DNA from: Deltaproteobacteria bacterium
Lineage (GTDB): Bacteria > Myxococcota_A > UBA796 > CAJQPC01
Assembly (NCBI GenBank): GCA_016717595.1
Contig: JADKFE010000012.1
Span: 55,316-119,315 of the forward strand
Direction: 5' to 3'
Length of the DNA: 64,000 bases
Shown here: one piece after another, positions 54,937-62,574 of the stretch
Position numbering within the stretch: the stretch's first letter is position 1
Layout: every line of letters starts with the position of its first letter
The notes under the pieces: model-generated
Databases searched by the model: none
The model's input: the letters and a program-made list of their open reading frames with translations, nothing else
Told to the model about the DNA's origin: nothing
Translations under genes and position numbers: made by a program

Positions 54937-56477
54937 GCCGCCGCCTCGCCGCCCTCGTCGAGGGCCTCGGCCTCGCCGCCGCCTTGGGCCTGCTCTTGGG
55001 CGCCATCGACACCCTCACCTCAGACACACCCTCGTGGCGGGCCTTTGGCGCCTTGGCCGCCCTGGACGGTCTGCTGCTCACCGTCATCAGCGCGCCGGTC
55101 GTGGTCCTCATCGCGCTGCTCTCTCGCCGATCGTCGCCGCGCTGGGGGCTCGGCCTCGTCCCGCTCTTGATCTTGTCGGGGCTGCTGGTGAAGGGGCTCA
55201 CGGAGGGGCTCAACGAGGGTCAAGCGGCGCTGTTGAGCCAGCCGCTCCCCCGCCTACGAGGCGACGGCGGGCCCCCGGGCCCCGTGGTGCTCATCACCCT
55301 GGACACGACGCGGCGTGACGCGCTCTCGCAGATGCCTCAGCTCTCGGCCTGGGGAGACGCGGGCCTGCGCCACCTCCAGGCCACCTCCAACGCGCCGTGG
55401 ACCTTGCCGTCCATGGCCAGCGGGATGACCGGCCTGCCGCCCCACGCCCACGGCGCCGGGGCCCGCCGCCACGACGCCGAGCACGCCCCTCGGATCGGCC
55501 TCAACGCCGAGCTGCCTACCCTCGCCGACGGGCTGCATGAGCGGGGCTATGTCAGCGTCGCGGTGATCACCAACCCCTACCTCGCGCCGCGGTATGGCCT
55601 CACCGCGCGTTTTGACCGGGTGTTTGACCTCAGCCAAGAGGAGTCTTGGGCCCGGGCGGCCCGGCGCTCGAGCCTCGCCCGGCTGTTTGTGGACCCGCGC
55701 CCAGCGAACGCCGAGAACGCCGTCCACCGCGCGATGGAGGCCCTGGACCGCCTCGAGGGCGGGCGCTTCTTCTTGTGGCTGCACCTCATCGACCCCCACG
55801 CGCCGTATGGCCAGCGTGATGAGGACGAGACCTGCGCGCTCCCGACCTGCTGGGACGACTGGCGCGGGGCGCGTCGGGCAAAAGAGCCCCTCGACCCCAG
55901 CCTCCTCACGGCGATCCGCGGCCTGTACGACGGGGAGCTGGCCGAGCTCGACGCCGCCTTGGCCCCGCTCTTGGCCCGGCTCAGCGAGCGCTCCCCCGAG
56001 GCCTTGGTCATCGTCGCCGCCGACCACGGCGAGGCCTTCGCTGAAGACGGCGTGATGGAGCACGGCGAGGGCTTCACCGAGGCGGAGCTCGCCGTGCCGC
56101 TGCTGCTGCGCGCGCCGGGCCTCGCCCCCACCACGTCGAGCCGCGGGGTGTGCCTCAGCGGCCTCTACGACGCGACGCTGTCCTGGGCTGATGGCGACGG
56201 CTTAGGCGCCTGGGAGGCTTTGGGCCCCCACACCCCCTGCCCCGCCAGCTCCTTGCTGCGTGGGGAGGAGGGCTCCGCCTGCACCCTCGGCCCGGCGCGG
56301 CTCACCAAGATCGGCGACGAGGAGCGCCTTTGGGTAGATCCCCTCAGCTCCCCCGCCGAGCCCGAGGCCACCCTGGCCGCCCTGCGCGCCTGCCTGCCGC
56401 CGCCGATGCCCATCGGTGAGGCGGACAGGTCGGAGGACGACGACGCGGCGTTACGGGCCCTGGGCTACGTCGACTGA
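54933..56477 (+). CDS. Membrane-anchored sulfatase-superfamily enzyme
   Basis: 514 residues from a TTG overlapping the previous stop. Three N-terminal membrane helices (about 5-110) precede an alkaline-phosphatase-fold domain: VVLITLDTTRRDAL, then SNAPWTLPSMASGMTGL (Thr nucleophile site, no Cys-x-Pro-x-Arg), FFLWLHLIDPHAPY and ADHGEAFAEDGVMEHGEGF. The layout recalls LtaS/EptA-type phosphoglycerol or phosphoethanolamine transferases, but also Thr-type sulfatase homologues of unknown substrate. It ends ALRALGYVD like its paralogue at 50673. Confidence 0.87.
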   Translation: MSRRLAALVEGLGLAAALGLLLGAIDTLTSDTPSWRAFGALAALDGLLLTVISAPVVVLIALLSRRSSPRWGLGLVPLLILSGLLVKGLTEGLNEGQAALLSQPLPRLRGDGGPPGPVVLITLDTTRRDALSQMPQLSAWGDAGLRHLQATSNAPWTLPSMASGMTGLPPHAHGAGARRHDAEHAPRIGLNAELPTLADGLHERGYVSVAVITNPYLAPRYGLTARFDRVFDLSQEESWARAARRSSLARLFVDPRPANAENAVHRAMEALDRLEGGRFFLWLHLIDPHAPYGQRDEDETCALPTCWDDWRGARRAKEPLDPSLLTAIRGLYDGELAELDAALAPLLARLSERSPEALVIVAADHGEAFAEDGVMEHGEGFTEAELAVPLLLRAPGLAPTTSSRGVCLSGLYDATLSWADGDGLGAWEALGPHTPCPASSLLRGEEGSACTLGPARLTKIGDEERLWVDPLSSPAEPEATLAALRACLPPPMPIGEADRSEDDDAALRALGYVD

Positions 56478-56482
56478 GCGGC

Positions 56483-58264
56483 CTACTGGCACTCCTGCAC
56501 GGTGGCGGACGTGGTCTCGGTGCAGGTGGTGAGCGACGCCGTGGGGTCGTACGAGCAGCGGGTGATCATGTTGCGAGAGGCGCCACACTTGGGCGGTGTG
56601 CTGCCCTTCCAGCCCACCACGGCGTCCGCCGAGCAGCGCAGGATGTTCGTGGGACAAGAGCCCATCGTCGTGTAGCGCTGGTCCTCAGCGCCGTCGCAGT
56701 CGTAATCGTAGGAGCCGTCGCCACGATCGGCGGTGAAGTAGCCGGTCTGGGCGGGGCTGGCCTTGGAGTTGGAGTCGTAGCAGTCGGCGCTGTTGGTGAC
56801 CTTGTAGGTGGAGCTTGGCGCGCAGAGGCAAGACGAGCTCGTGGAGACGCCGTAGCCGTCGCCGTCGCCATCCAGGTAGTACGTCGTGCAGCCGGAGGAG
56901 CCCGCGGGGTCGGTGCTGCCGTCGCAGTTGTTGTCGACGCTGTCGCAGCTCTCCGTGGCCTTGGGGCTCACCGCGGCGCTGGCGTCGTTGCAGTCGCCGT
57001 CGTCTTCAGTGTAGCCGTCGCTGTCGTCGTCGAAGCAGGACGTCCCCTCGTCGATGGTGACGTCGCAGTCGTTGTCGACGCCATCGCAGCTCTCTTTGGC
57101 GCCGGGGTAGACCGACCGGTCTGCGTCGTCACAGTCGCCGTCGAGCTCGGTGTAGAGGTCGGCGTCGTCGTCGTAGCCGACGGTGCCCTCATCGACGATG
57201 AAGTCGCAGTCGTTGTCGGCGCCGTCGTAAGACTCTGTGGCGCCGGGGTACACCGCGCCGTTGGCGTCATCGCAGTCGCCGTCGTCCTCGGTGATGCCGT
57301 CGCCGTCATCGTCAACGCAGGAGGTGCCCTCGTCGATGCTCAGGTCGCAGTCGTTGTCGACGCCGTCGCAGTACTCCTTCGCCGTGGGGTAGACCGTCTT
57401 GTCGTCGTCGTCGCAGTCGCCGTCGAGCTCGGAGTAGAGGTCGCCGTCGTCGTCAAAGCCGACGGTGCTCTCGTCGATGAGGTTGTCGCAGTCTTGATCG
57501 ACGCCGTCGTAGACCTCGGAGGCGCCGGGATAGCGGTCGTCGTCGGTGTCGTCGCAGTCGCCCAAGGATTCGGTGAAGCCGTCGCCGTCAAAGTCGTGCT
57601 CGGTCTCGGCGATGACGGGGAAGTAGGTGGTGGCCTCAGCGGAGTTGCCGCCGGAGTCCCAGGCCGTGAACGTGAGCAGGTGGCTGCCGACGCCGAGGAT
57701 CACGTCGCAGGTGGCGATGTTGTCCGCGCCTGGGGTCTCGCGGCACAGCTCACCCTCGATGTCGGAGGTGACGATGAGCAAGAGCGCGGCGGCGGCGTCT
57801 TGGTCATCAGTGACCCCGGCGCGGAGGGTGTAGGGCAGCTCTTCGACGCCATAGTCGGAGCCGACCGGGGCGAGGATGTTCACCCGGGGCCGATCCTCGA
57901 CGTCCTCGACGACGATACCGATAGACGTGAAGCCTTGGGCAGACGCCGTGTCTGTGGCGGTGAGGGTGATGGCGTGGGTGCCGACGCTGAGGTTGGCGGT
58001 GACGAAGCTGACGTTGCCGTCGCCATCGGCGAGGCGGCCCTCTTGTAAGACCCCGTCGAGATCCGAGCTCCAGGTGATGTACAGCTCGCTTGGAACATCC
58101 TGGTTGTCGACGACACGGCCCCGAAAGCTGACCGAGCTGCGCTCATCGAACGCCTGCCCCTCGACCGGCGAGCTGATGGAGGCGCCCGGCTCGGTGTTGT
58201 AGACGTTGTATTTGGTGTCTGATGGGGTGCAGGAGAGGAGGCTGGACAGCAGGAGGATCAGCAT
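56483..58264 (-). CDS. Lipoprotein with Ig-like domains and MopE repeats
   Basis: 593 residues from ATG 58264 (MLILLLSSLLSC lipobox, GAGG site upstream). Two Ig-like domains (about 30-115 and 120-215) are followed by five Asp/Cys-rich MopE repeats (consensus DGDCDDxD, YPxAxE, CDGVDNDCD, DEGTxx) and a degenerate sixth unit. A Cys-rich C-terminus of about 60 residues closes the protein. The repeats alternate between two types, showing recent pairwise duplication. Probably surface-exposed and metal-binding. Confidence 0.88.
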   Translation of the reverse strand: MLILLLSSLLSCTPSDTKYNVYNTEPGASISSPVEGQAFDERSSVSFRGRVVDNQDVPSELYITWSSDLDGVLQEGRLADGDGNVSFVTANLSVGTHAITLTATDTASAQGFTSIGIVVEDVEDRPRVNILAPVGSDYGVEELPYTLRAGVTDDQDAAAALLLIVTSDIEGELCRETPGADNIATCDVILGVGSHLLTFTAWDSGGNSAEATTYFPVIAETEHDFDGDGFTESLGDCDDTDDDRYPGASEVYDGVDQDCDNLIDESTVGFDDDGDLYSELDGDCDDDDKTVYPTAKEYCDGVDNDCDLSIDEGTSCVDDDGDGITEDDGDCDDANGAVYPGATESYDGADNDCDFIVDEGTVGYDDDADLYTELDGDCDDADRSVYPGAKESCDGVDNDCDVTIDEGTSCFDDDSDGYTEDDGDCNDASAAVSPKATESCDSVDNNCDGSTDPAGSSGCTTYYLDGDGDGYGVSTSSSCLCAPSSTYKVTNSADCYDSNSKASPAQTGYFTADRGDGSYDYDCDGAEDQRYTTMGSCPTNILRCSADAVVGWKGSTPPKCGASRNMITRCSYDPTASLTTCTETTSATVQECQ

Positions 58265-58459
58265 GTGGGCCTCGGTCGAGTTTTGGTGAGCTTCTGTCAA
58301 CTTATCTGACAATCCTGGGGTCGGCGCGTCACGCGCCGCGCCAGGGGTGATCCAGAGCTGAAGCTCAAGGATCTCCTCTTCATAACCCGGCCTAAGACGC
58401 CGATCTTCCGAAAGTCTTTGCTCGGGATTGCCAGCGAGGCTTGAAGGGTTCACCCTCAC

Positions 58460-59077
58460 ATGATGCGCACCCTCCTCCTGTTCTTGTTCTCTTGCGGCCT
58501 CGCGTTCGGCGAGGACGTCCGCGATCTCGTGAACGCCTGGAAGCTCAAGTACAACGAGGCCTTGGAGCTCTCACGCTCGGGGCGCACCCTGGCGGCCTTG
58601 GACGCGGCGATGGCGGCGGCTGAGCTGGCGCCCACCCCCGACAAACCCCAGGCCCAGGCCCTCGTGGCCACCTTGGCCGCGGAGCTCGGCGACTACGACC
58701 TCGCCTTCGCCACCATCGACCCGCTCTTGGGCCACCCCGCCGTGGGCTGGCAGACCTGGTGGAACCTCGCGATCAGCGCCCGGGACGGCGGTTACCCCGA
58801 GCGCGGCGTACGTTACGCCCAGGCGGCCTTGGTGGGCATGCCCAAGCCTGAAGAGGGCCACAGCCTGATCTTGAGCATGGCCGTGAGCGCGCGTCAGCTC
58901 GACGTGGCCTTAGAGGCCGAGAAGAAGCTGGGCAAAGGCAAAGAGCCTGAGCTGCGCGCGGCCTTGGTGCGGGCGCTCATCGAGGGGCGCCGCTGTGACG
59001 ACGCCCGCCGCGTCTCCGCCGGGCTGCCCGCCGACGGCGACCGCGAGGCGCTCCTCGCCGACTGCAGCAGCGCCTAA
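58460..59077 (+). CDS. Exported TPR-like protein
   Basis: 205 residues with a signal peptide (LLLFLFSCGLAFGED) and helical repeats (KLKYNEALELSRSGRTLAAL, GERGVRYAQAALVG-like) compatible with two or three TPR units. The role is unknown. It is convergent with the XRE regulator, the two stops overlapping by four bases. Confidence 0.72.
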   Translation: MMRTLLLFLFSCGLAFGEDVRDLVNAWKLKYNEALELSRSGRTLAALDAAMAAAELAPTPDKPQAQALVATLAAELGDYDLAFATIDPLLGHPAVGWQTWWNLAISARDGGYPERGVRYAQAALVGMPKPEEGHSLILSMAVSARQLDVALEAEKKLGKGKEPELRAALVRALIEGRRCDDARRVSAGLPADGDREALLADCSSA

Positions 59078-59631
59078 GAGCTCTTGAGCAGGGCCTCGAT
59101 CACGGCGATGGCGAGGCGTAGGGTGCGGGTCTGCTGGCCGACGAGCTTTGAGGCGAGCTCCTCAACGTCGGGGGCGCCGGGCTCGGGCAGGTCGTCTAAG
59201 GTGGCGAGATCACGCAAGGGCAGCTCTAAACCACGGGCGAGCTTGGCGAGGGTCTCGACGCTGGGCAGGCGCTCGCCGTTCTCAAAGCGGCTGATCTCCC
59301 CGGCGCGGATGCCGCCGGAGCGGGCGCCGAGCTCGGTCTGGGTGAGCCGGGCACGTTTGCGGAGCTGACGGAGGCGCTGGCCGACACGCTCGCGGATCTC
59401 CGGGGAGCCCTGGTCGTCGTCAACGAGCTCGCTGGCGCTGAGGAAGCCGCCCTCTTCGGGGGCGTCGGGGCCGCCTGCGCTCAACAGCGCGTCAAGGTCG
59501 GGATCGGCGTCGGGATCGGGCTCCATGGGCGGGGCGTCGTGGGCGGTGACGCTCGGCGCCTTCACCGACTTGGAGGCCCGCTTCTTCGGCTTCTTGCCCT
59601 TCTTGTTGTCGTTGTCGATGTCATCTTCCAC
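59074..59631 (-). CDS. XRE-family HTH regulator with acidic N-terminal region
   Basis: 185 residues. A charged, disordered N-terminal part (Lys-rich, then Pro/Asp-rich, about 1-80) precedes a Cro/C1-type HTH (RLRQLRKRARLTQTELGARS, GGIRAGEISRFENGERLPS). A helical tail ends in AIAVIEALLK. The HTH and tail strongly resemble the regulator at 59763, so the two look like paralogues from a duplication. Confidence 0.88.
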   Translation of the reverse strand: MEDDIDNDNKKGKKPKKRASKSVKAPSVTAHDAPPMEPDPDADPDLDALLSAGGPDAPEEGGFLSASELVDDDQGSPEIRERVGQRLRQLRKRARLTQTELGARSGGIRAGEISRFENGERLPSVETLAKLARGLELPLRDLATLDDLPEPGAPDVEELASKLVGQQTRTLRLAIAVIEALLKSS

Positions 59632-59762
59632 AGGGATCGAGACCTCTGCGCGTGACGCCGCCGCGACGCGCGCTCAAGCGGTGGGTGCGAGCACGTCTCG
59701 CGCGAGACCGACGGGGGCGCGGGCGGCTGGCGCCAAGGGGCCCCCGTCGGGCACGACGTCGA

Positions 59763-60131
59763 TCAGGCGACCTTGATGATCGCGTCGACGGCGGCGAGCA
59801 CGGTGCGGATGACCTCGGGGGGCTTGCCCCGGAGGCGCACGAAGAGCATCTCGAGCTCTTCCCACTCCTTCGCCCGTGGAGTGCCGGGATCCTGGGCGAT
59901 CTGCTCAGGGCCATCCACATCGACGAGCTCCTTGACGGAGCAGCCGAGGCCCTGGGCGAGCCGGTAGAGGGTGGCGAGGTTCGGGGAGCGCGCCCCGGAC
60001 TCAAAGCGCCAGATCTCGCCCGCGGCGATGCCGCCGGAACGATCGCCGAGCTGGCGCTGGGTGAGGCTCGCGCGGAGTCGATAGTCCCGAAGGCGTCGTC
60101 CAAGGCGCAGGCGGAGCGGGGATGCGGTCAT
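59763..60131 (-). CDS. XRE-family HTH regulator
   Basis: 122 residues from ATG 60131 (GGAG six bases upstream). Upstream in-frame starts at 60164 or 60215 would overlap the palindrome at 60182. The HTH is RLRDYRLRASLTQRQLGDRS, then GGIAAGEIWRFESGARSPN. The tail WEELEMLFVRLRGKPPEVIR, TVLAAVDAIIKVA matches its paralogue. Likely a dimeric repressor, possibly of its own gene. Confidence 0.88.
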   Translation of the reverse strand: MTASPLRLRLGRRLRDYRLRASLTQRQLGDRSGGIAAGEIWRFESGARSPNLATLYRLAQGLGCSVKELVDVDGPEQIAQDPGTPRAKEWEELEMLFVRLRGKPPEVIRTVLAAVDAIIKVA

Positions 60132-60446
60132 AGCGGGCTCCACGGGAAGAGTAGTGCTGTTCATCCTGAACAACCATCTTAGCTTAGTGGCTAAGCGTTC
60201 ACAAGTGGTGACCACACCCGTGATTGACCGAGGCCCGCGGCAGATGTCAAAAAAACGTGGATGTGTGCACGCCCGAGCGCCTGAAGCGCGCGGTGAAGCG
60301 TGGCGCGGCGCGTGGTCCAGGGCCCTCCTCAGAGCCCGCAGATGCGCATCCAGCGCGGTCTCTTTGGGGATCCTCTCGACCTGGGCGCGGCGCGGCGCTC
60401 GCGAGGGTGTACTCTGAAGGTCTGAAGTTCAACGGAACAGGCCGCC
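60132..60446. other. Divergent region between XRE gene and sensor kinase
   Basis: 315 bases without a credible gene. The left part (60160-60200) is AT-richer and holds the palindrome at 60182-60196. The right part is ordinary GC-rich DNA, with a short A7 run near 60250 and GTGTACTCTGAAGG about 40 bases before the kinase start. Confidence 0.4.
60182..60196 (-). promoter_or_regulatory. Palindromic operator candidate for the XRE regulator
   Basis: GCTTAG-TGG-CTAAGC is a perfect six-pair dyad with a three-base centre, in an AT-rich patch 50-65 bases upstream of the XRE start. CTTAG also precedes it (60178-60182), giving an overlapping second half-site. Position and size fit autoregulation by a dimeric HTH protein. 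Confidence 0.5.
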
Positions 60447-62517
60447 GTGCGCGACTCGCTGCTCGCCAACGCCGACCCCAGCCTCTACGCGCCGATCTCG
60501 GCGTGGACCGCGCTGCGCGCGCCGCTGGAGCCTCACGCCCGGCGGGTGATCGGCCTGTGGTCCTTGGCCGTGGCGCTCACGGTGATGTTCGGCGTGGGCC
60601 GGGAGCTCGCGGGGCTCTCGTCGGTGCCGATCACCGTCGCCGGGGTCACGAGCCAGGTGGCTCTACACCCCGCGCTCTTGGTGTTCGGGCCGGTGACCTT
60701 GTGGATGGGGCTCTCCTGGGGCTTCTCCGGCGCCTTGGTCGCGGGCGTCGCCCTGCGGCTGTTCTCCGGGGATCCTCTCCACGTCGCGGCCCTGCTCGCG
60801 GGCGCTGAGGCGATGGGGCTCGTGCCCGTGGCGCTCGGTTACCGCGCCGCGCCGGTCTCGACCTCCCCCAACAAACCCCTGGCCGCGGTCTACTTTCTGC
60901 TGATCGCGCTGCTGAGCGCCGTGCTGGGCTCTGGCGGCGAGGCGCTGCGGGGGCTCATCATCAAAGACAGCCTCGTCGAGCGCCTGACCTTGTGGCACGG
61001 GAGCTGGATCGGCCCCTTCGCCCAGTGGGCGTTCCTCATCGGGCCGATCCTCGTGCTCGCGGGGCCGAAGGTCTACGCCTGGAAGTCGGAGACCGGCCTC
61101 GCCCAGCCCTGGAGCCTGCCCACGCCGCGCCTGCTCGCCGCGCTCTTGGCCTTGGGTGTGGCGCTGCTCTCGACGTTCATCTTGGGCAACCGCGCCACGG
61201 CGGAGTACCGGCTCGAGCTCGCCGTCGCCGGGCTGCCCCGGGAGGTGCAGCTCGACGCCATCGCCGCGTTCAACAGCACCGACGTCGTGCCTCTGCTGAG
61301 CGTCATCTTGCTGATCTGTGTGGGCCTCGTGTCGTTCCAGCTCACGACGCGGTGGAACGAGATGTCTCGGGCGAGCGCTGACGCCTTACGCGCGTCCGAG
61401 GCCCGCACCCGGGCGCTCATCGACGCGATCCCCGACCTCGTGATGCGTTTTCGACCCGACGGCACGGTGCTCGACCTCAAGGACGGCCTGGGCCTGCTGG
61501 GCCAGTCAGACCACGTCGGGCAGTCGATCACCGAGTTCTGGCCGTCTCGGGTGACCCACCCGCTCTTGGGCCGGGCTGAAGACGCCTTGGCGTTTGGGCA
61601 CGCCATCGTCGAGTTCCGCATGGAGACGCTCGGCGCCATGCGCGACTACGAGGCGCGGCTCACGGCGAACGGCAAAGAGGACGTCGTCGCCATCGTGCGG
61701 GACGTCACCCAGCAGCGGGAGCTGTTCCGGGTGCGCTCTGAGCTCGTGAACCAGGTGAGCCACGGCCTGCGGATGCCGCTCAACTCGGTGCAGGGGGCGC
61801 TCGGCCTCATCCGCAGCGGCGCCGCCGGGGAGGTGCCCGAGCGTGTGGCCCAGCTCATCGCCTTGGCCACCCGCAACACCGAGCGCCTCGTGCGCCTCGC
61901 CGATGAGGTGAGCGCCATGGCCCCCAAAGGGCGTCGGGGACAGCTCCTTCGTCTTGGAGCCCGTGGACCTCGCGGGCTTGGTCGAGGCCTCGGTTCACTC
62001 CGCGCGCGGCGTCGCCCGGGACGTGAGCCGGGCGTCGGTGGCCTTCACCGCCGACGTCAAAGAGGCCCTGGTGCTCGGCGACCCCGACCGCGTGACCGAG
62101 GTGATCGAGCAGCTCCTCTCCAACGCGCTCACCTTCACGCCGCCCTTTGGCCGGGTGGAGGTCACGCTCAAACACTCCCGCGAGGCGTTCCGGGTGCAGG
62201 TGCGCGACGAGGGCCCCGGCATCCCCGAGGCGTTTCAGCCCCGGGTCTTCCGTCGCCCCCGGGCCCAAGACGCCCGGCCGACGGGCCTCGCCCGGGCCCG
62301 CGACATGGTGCTCGACCTCGGCGGCGCCATCGGCTTTGAGAGCAAGCTGGGCCGCGGCACGACCTTCTGGTTTGAGCTCCCCGAGCGCCTCGCCTCCACT
62401 GAAGAGCGAGAGCGCACGCCGCCGCGCCGCAGCACCACGGCCAAGAGCCACCTCGCGCTCAGCCCGATCGAGCTGGTGGACATCGAGGATCTCCCGCCGC
62501 CGCCGACAAAAGCCTGA
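60447..62517 (+). pseudogene. MASE1-like/PAS sensor histidine kinase, frame broken near 61,925
   Basis: The first frame (GTG 60447) encodes about eight membrane helices (to residue 300, MASE1-like), a PAS domain (about 320-420, ALIDAIPDLVMRFRPDGTVL) and a HisKA helix with His439 in VNQVSHGLRMPLNSVQGAL. The frame is lost at 61920-61932 (GCCCCCAAAGGGC). The +1 frame continues (VGDSSFVLEPVDLAGLVEAS) through the ATPase domain: N box EVIEQLLSNALTF, G1 VRDEGPGIP and GFESKLGRGTTFWFELP, stopping at 62517. One extra base in the homopolymers explains it. The G2 region reads PTGLARARDMV, without the usual GLGL, so ATP-lid function may be altered. Confidence 0.8.
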
Positions 62518-62574
62518 GACAAGGCGTTTGTGGTGCTACGGTGAGCCTCCCCCACTCTCCAAGAAGGAGTCCTG

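Noticed and set aside
56500..57600. CRISPR array
   Set aside because: The regular units are in-frame protein repeats (MopE) with diverged sequence, not identical short repeats with unique spacers. No cas genes are present.
57494..58048. Plus-strand frame opposite the MopE lipoprotein
   Set aside because: It is a mirror of Asp-rich repeats (GTC/GTC codons read as Val/Asp) and has no independent support.
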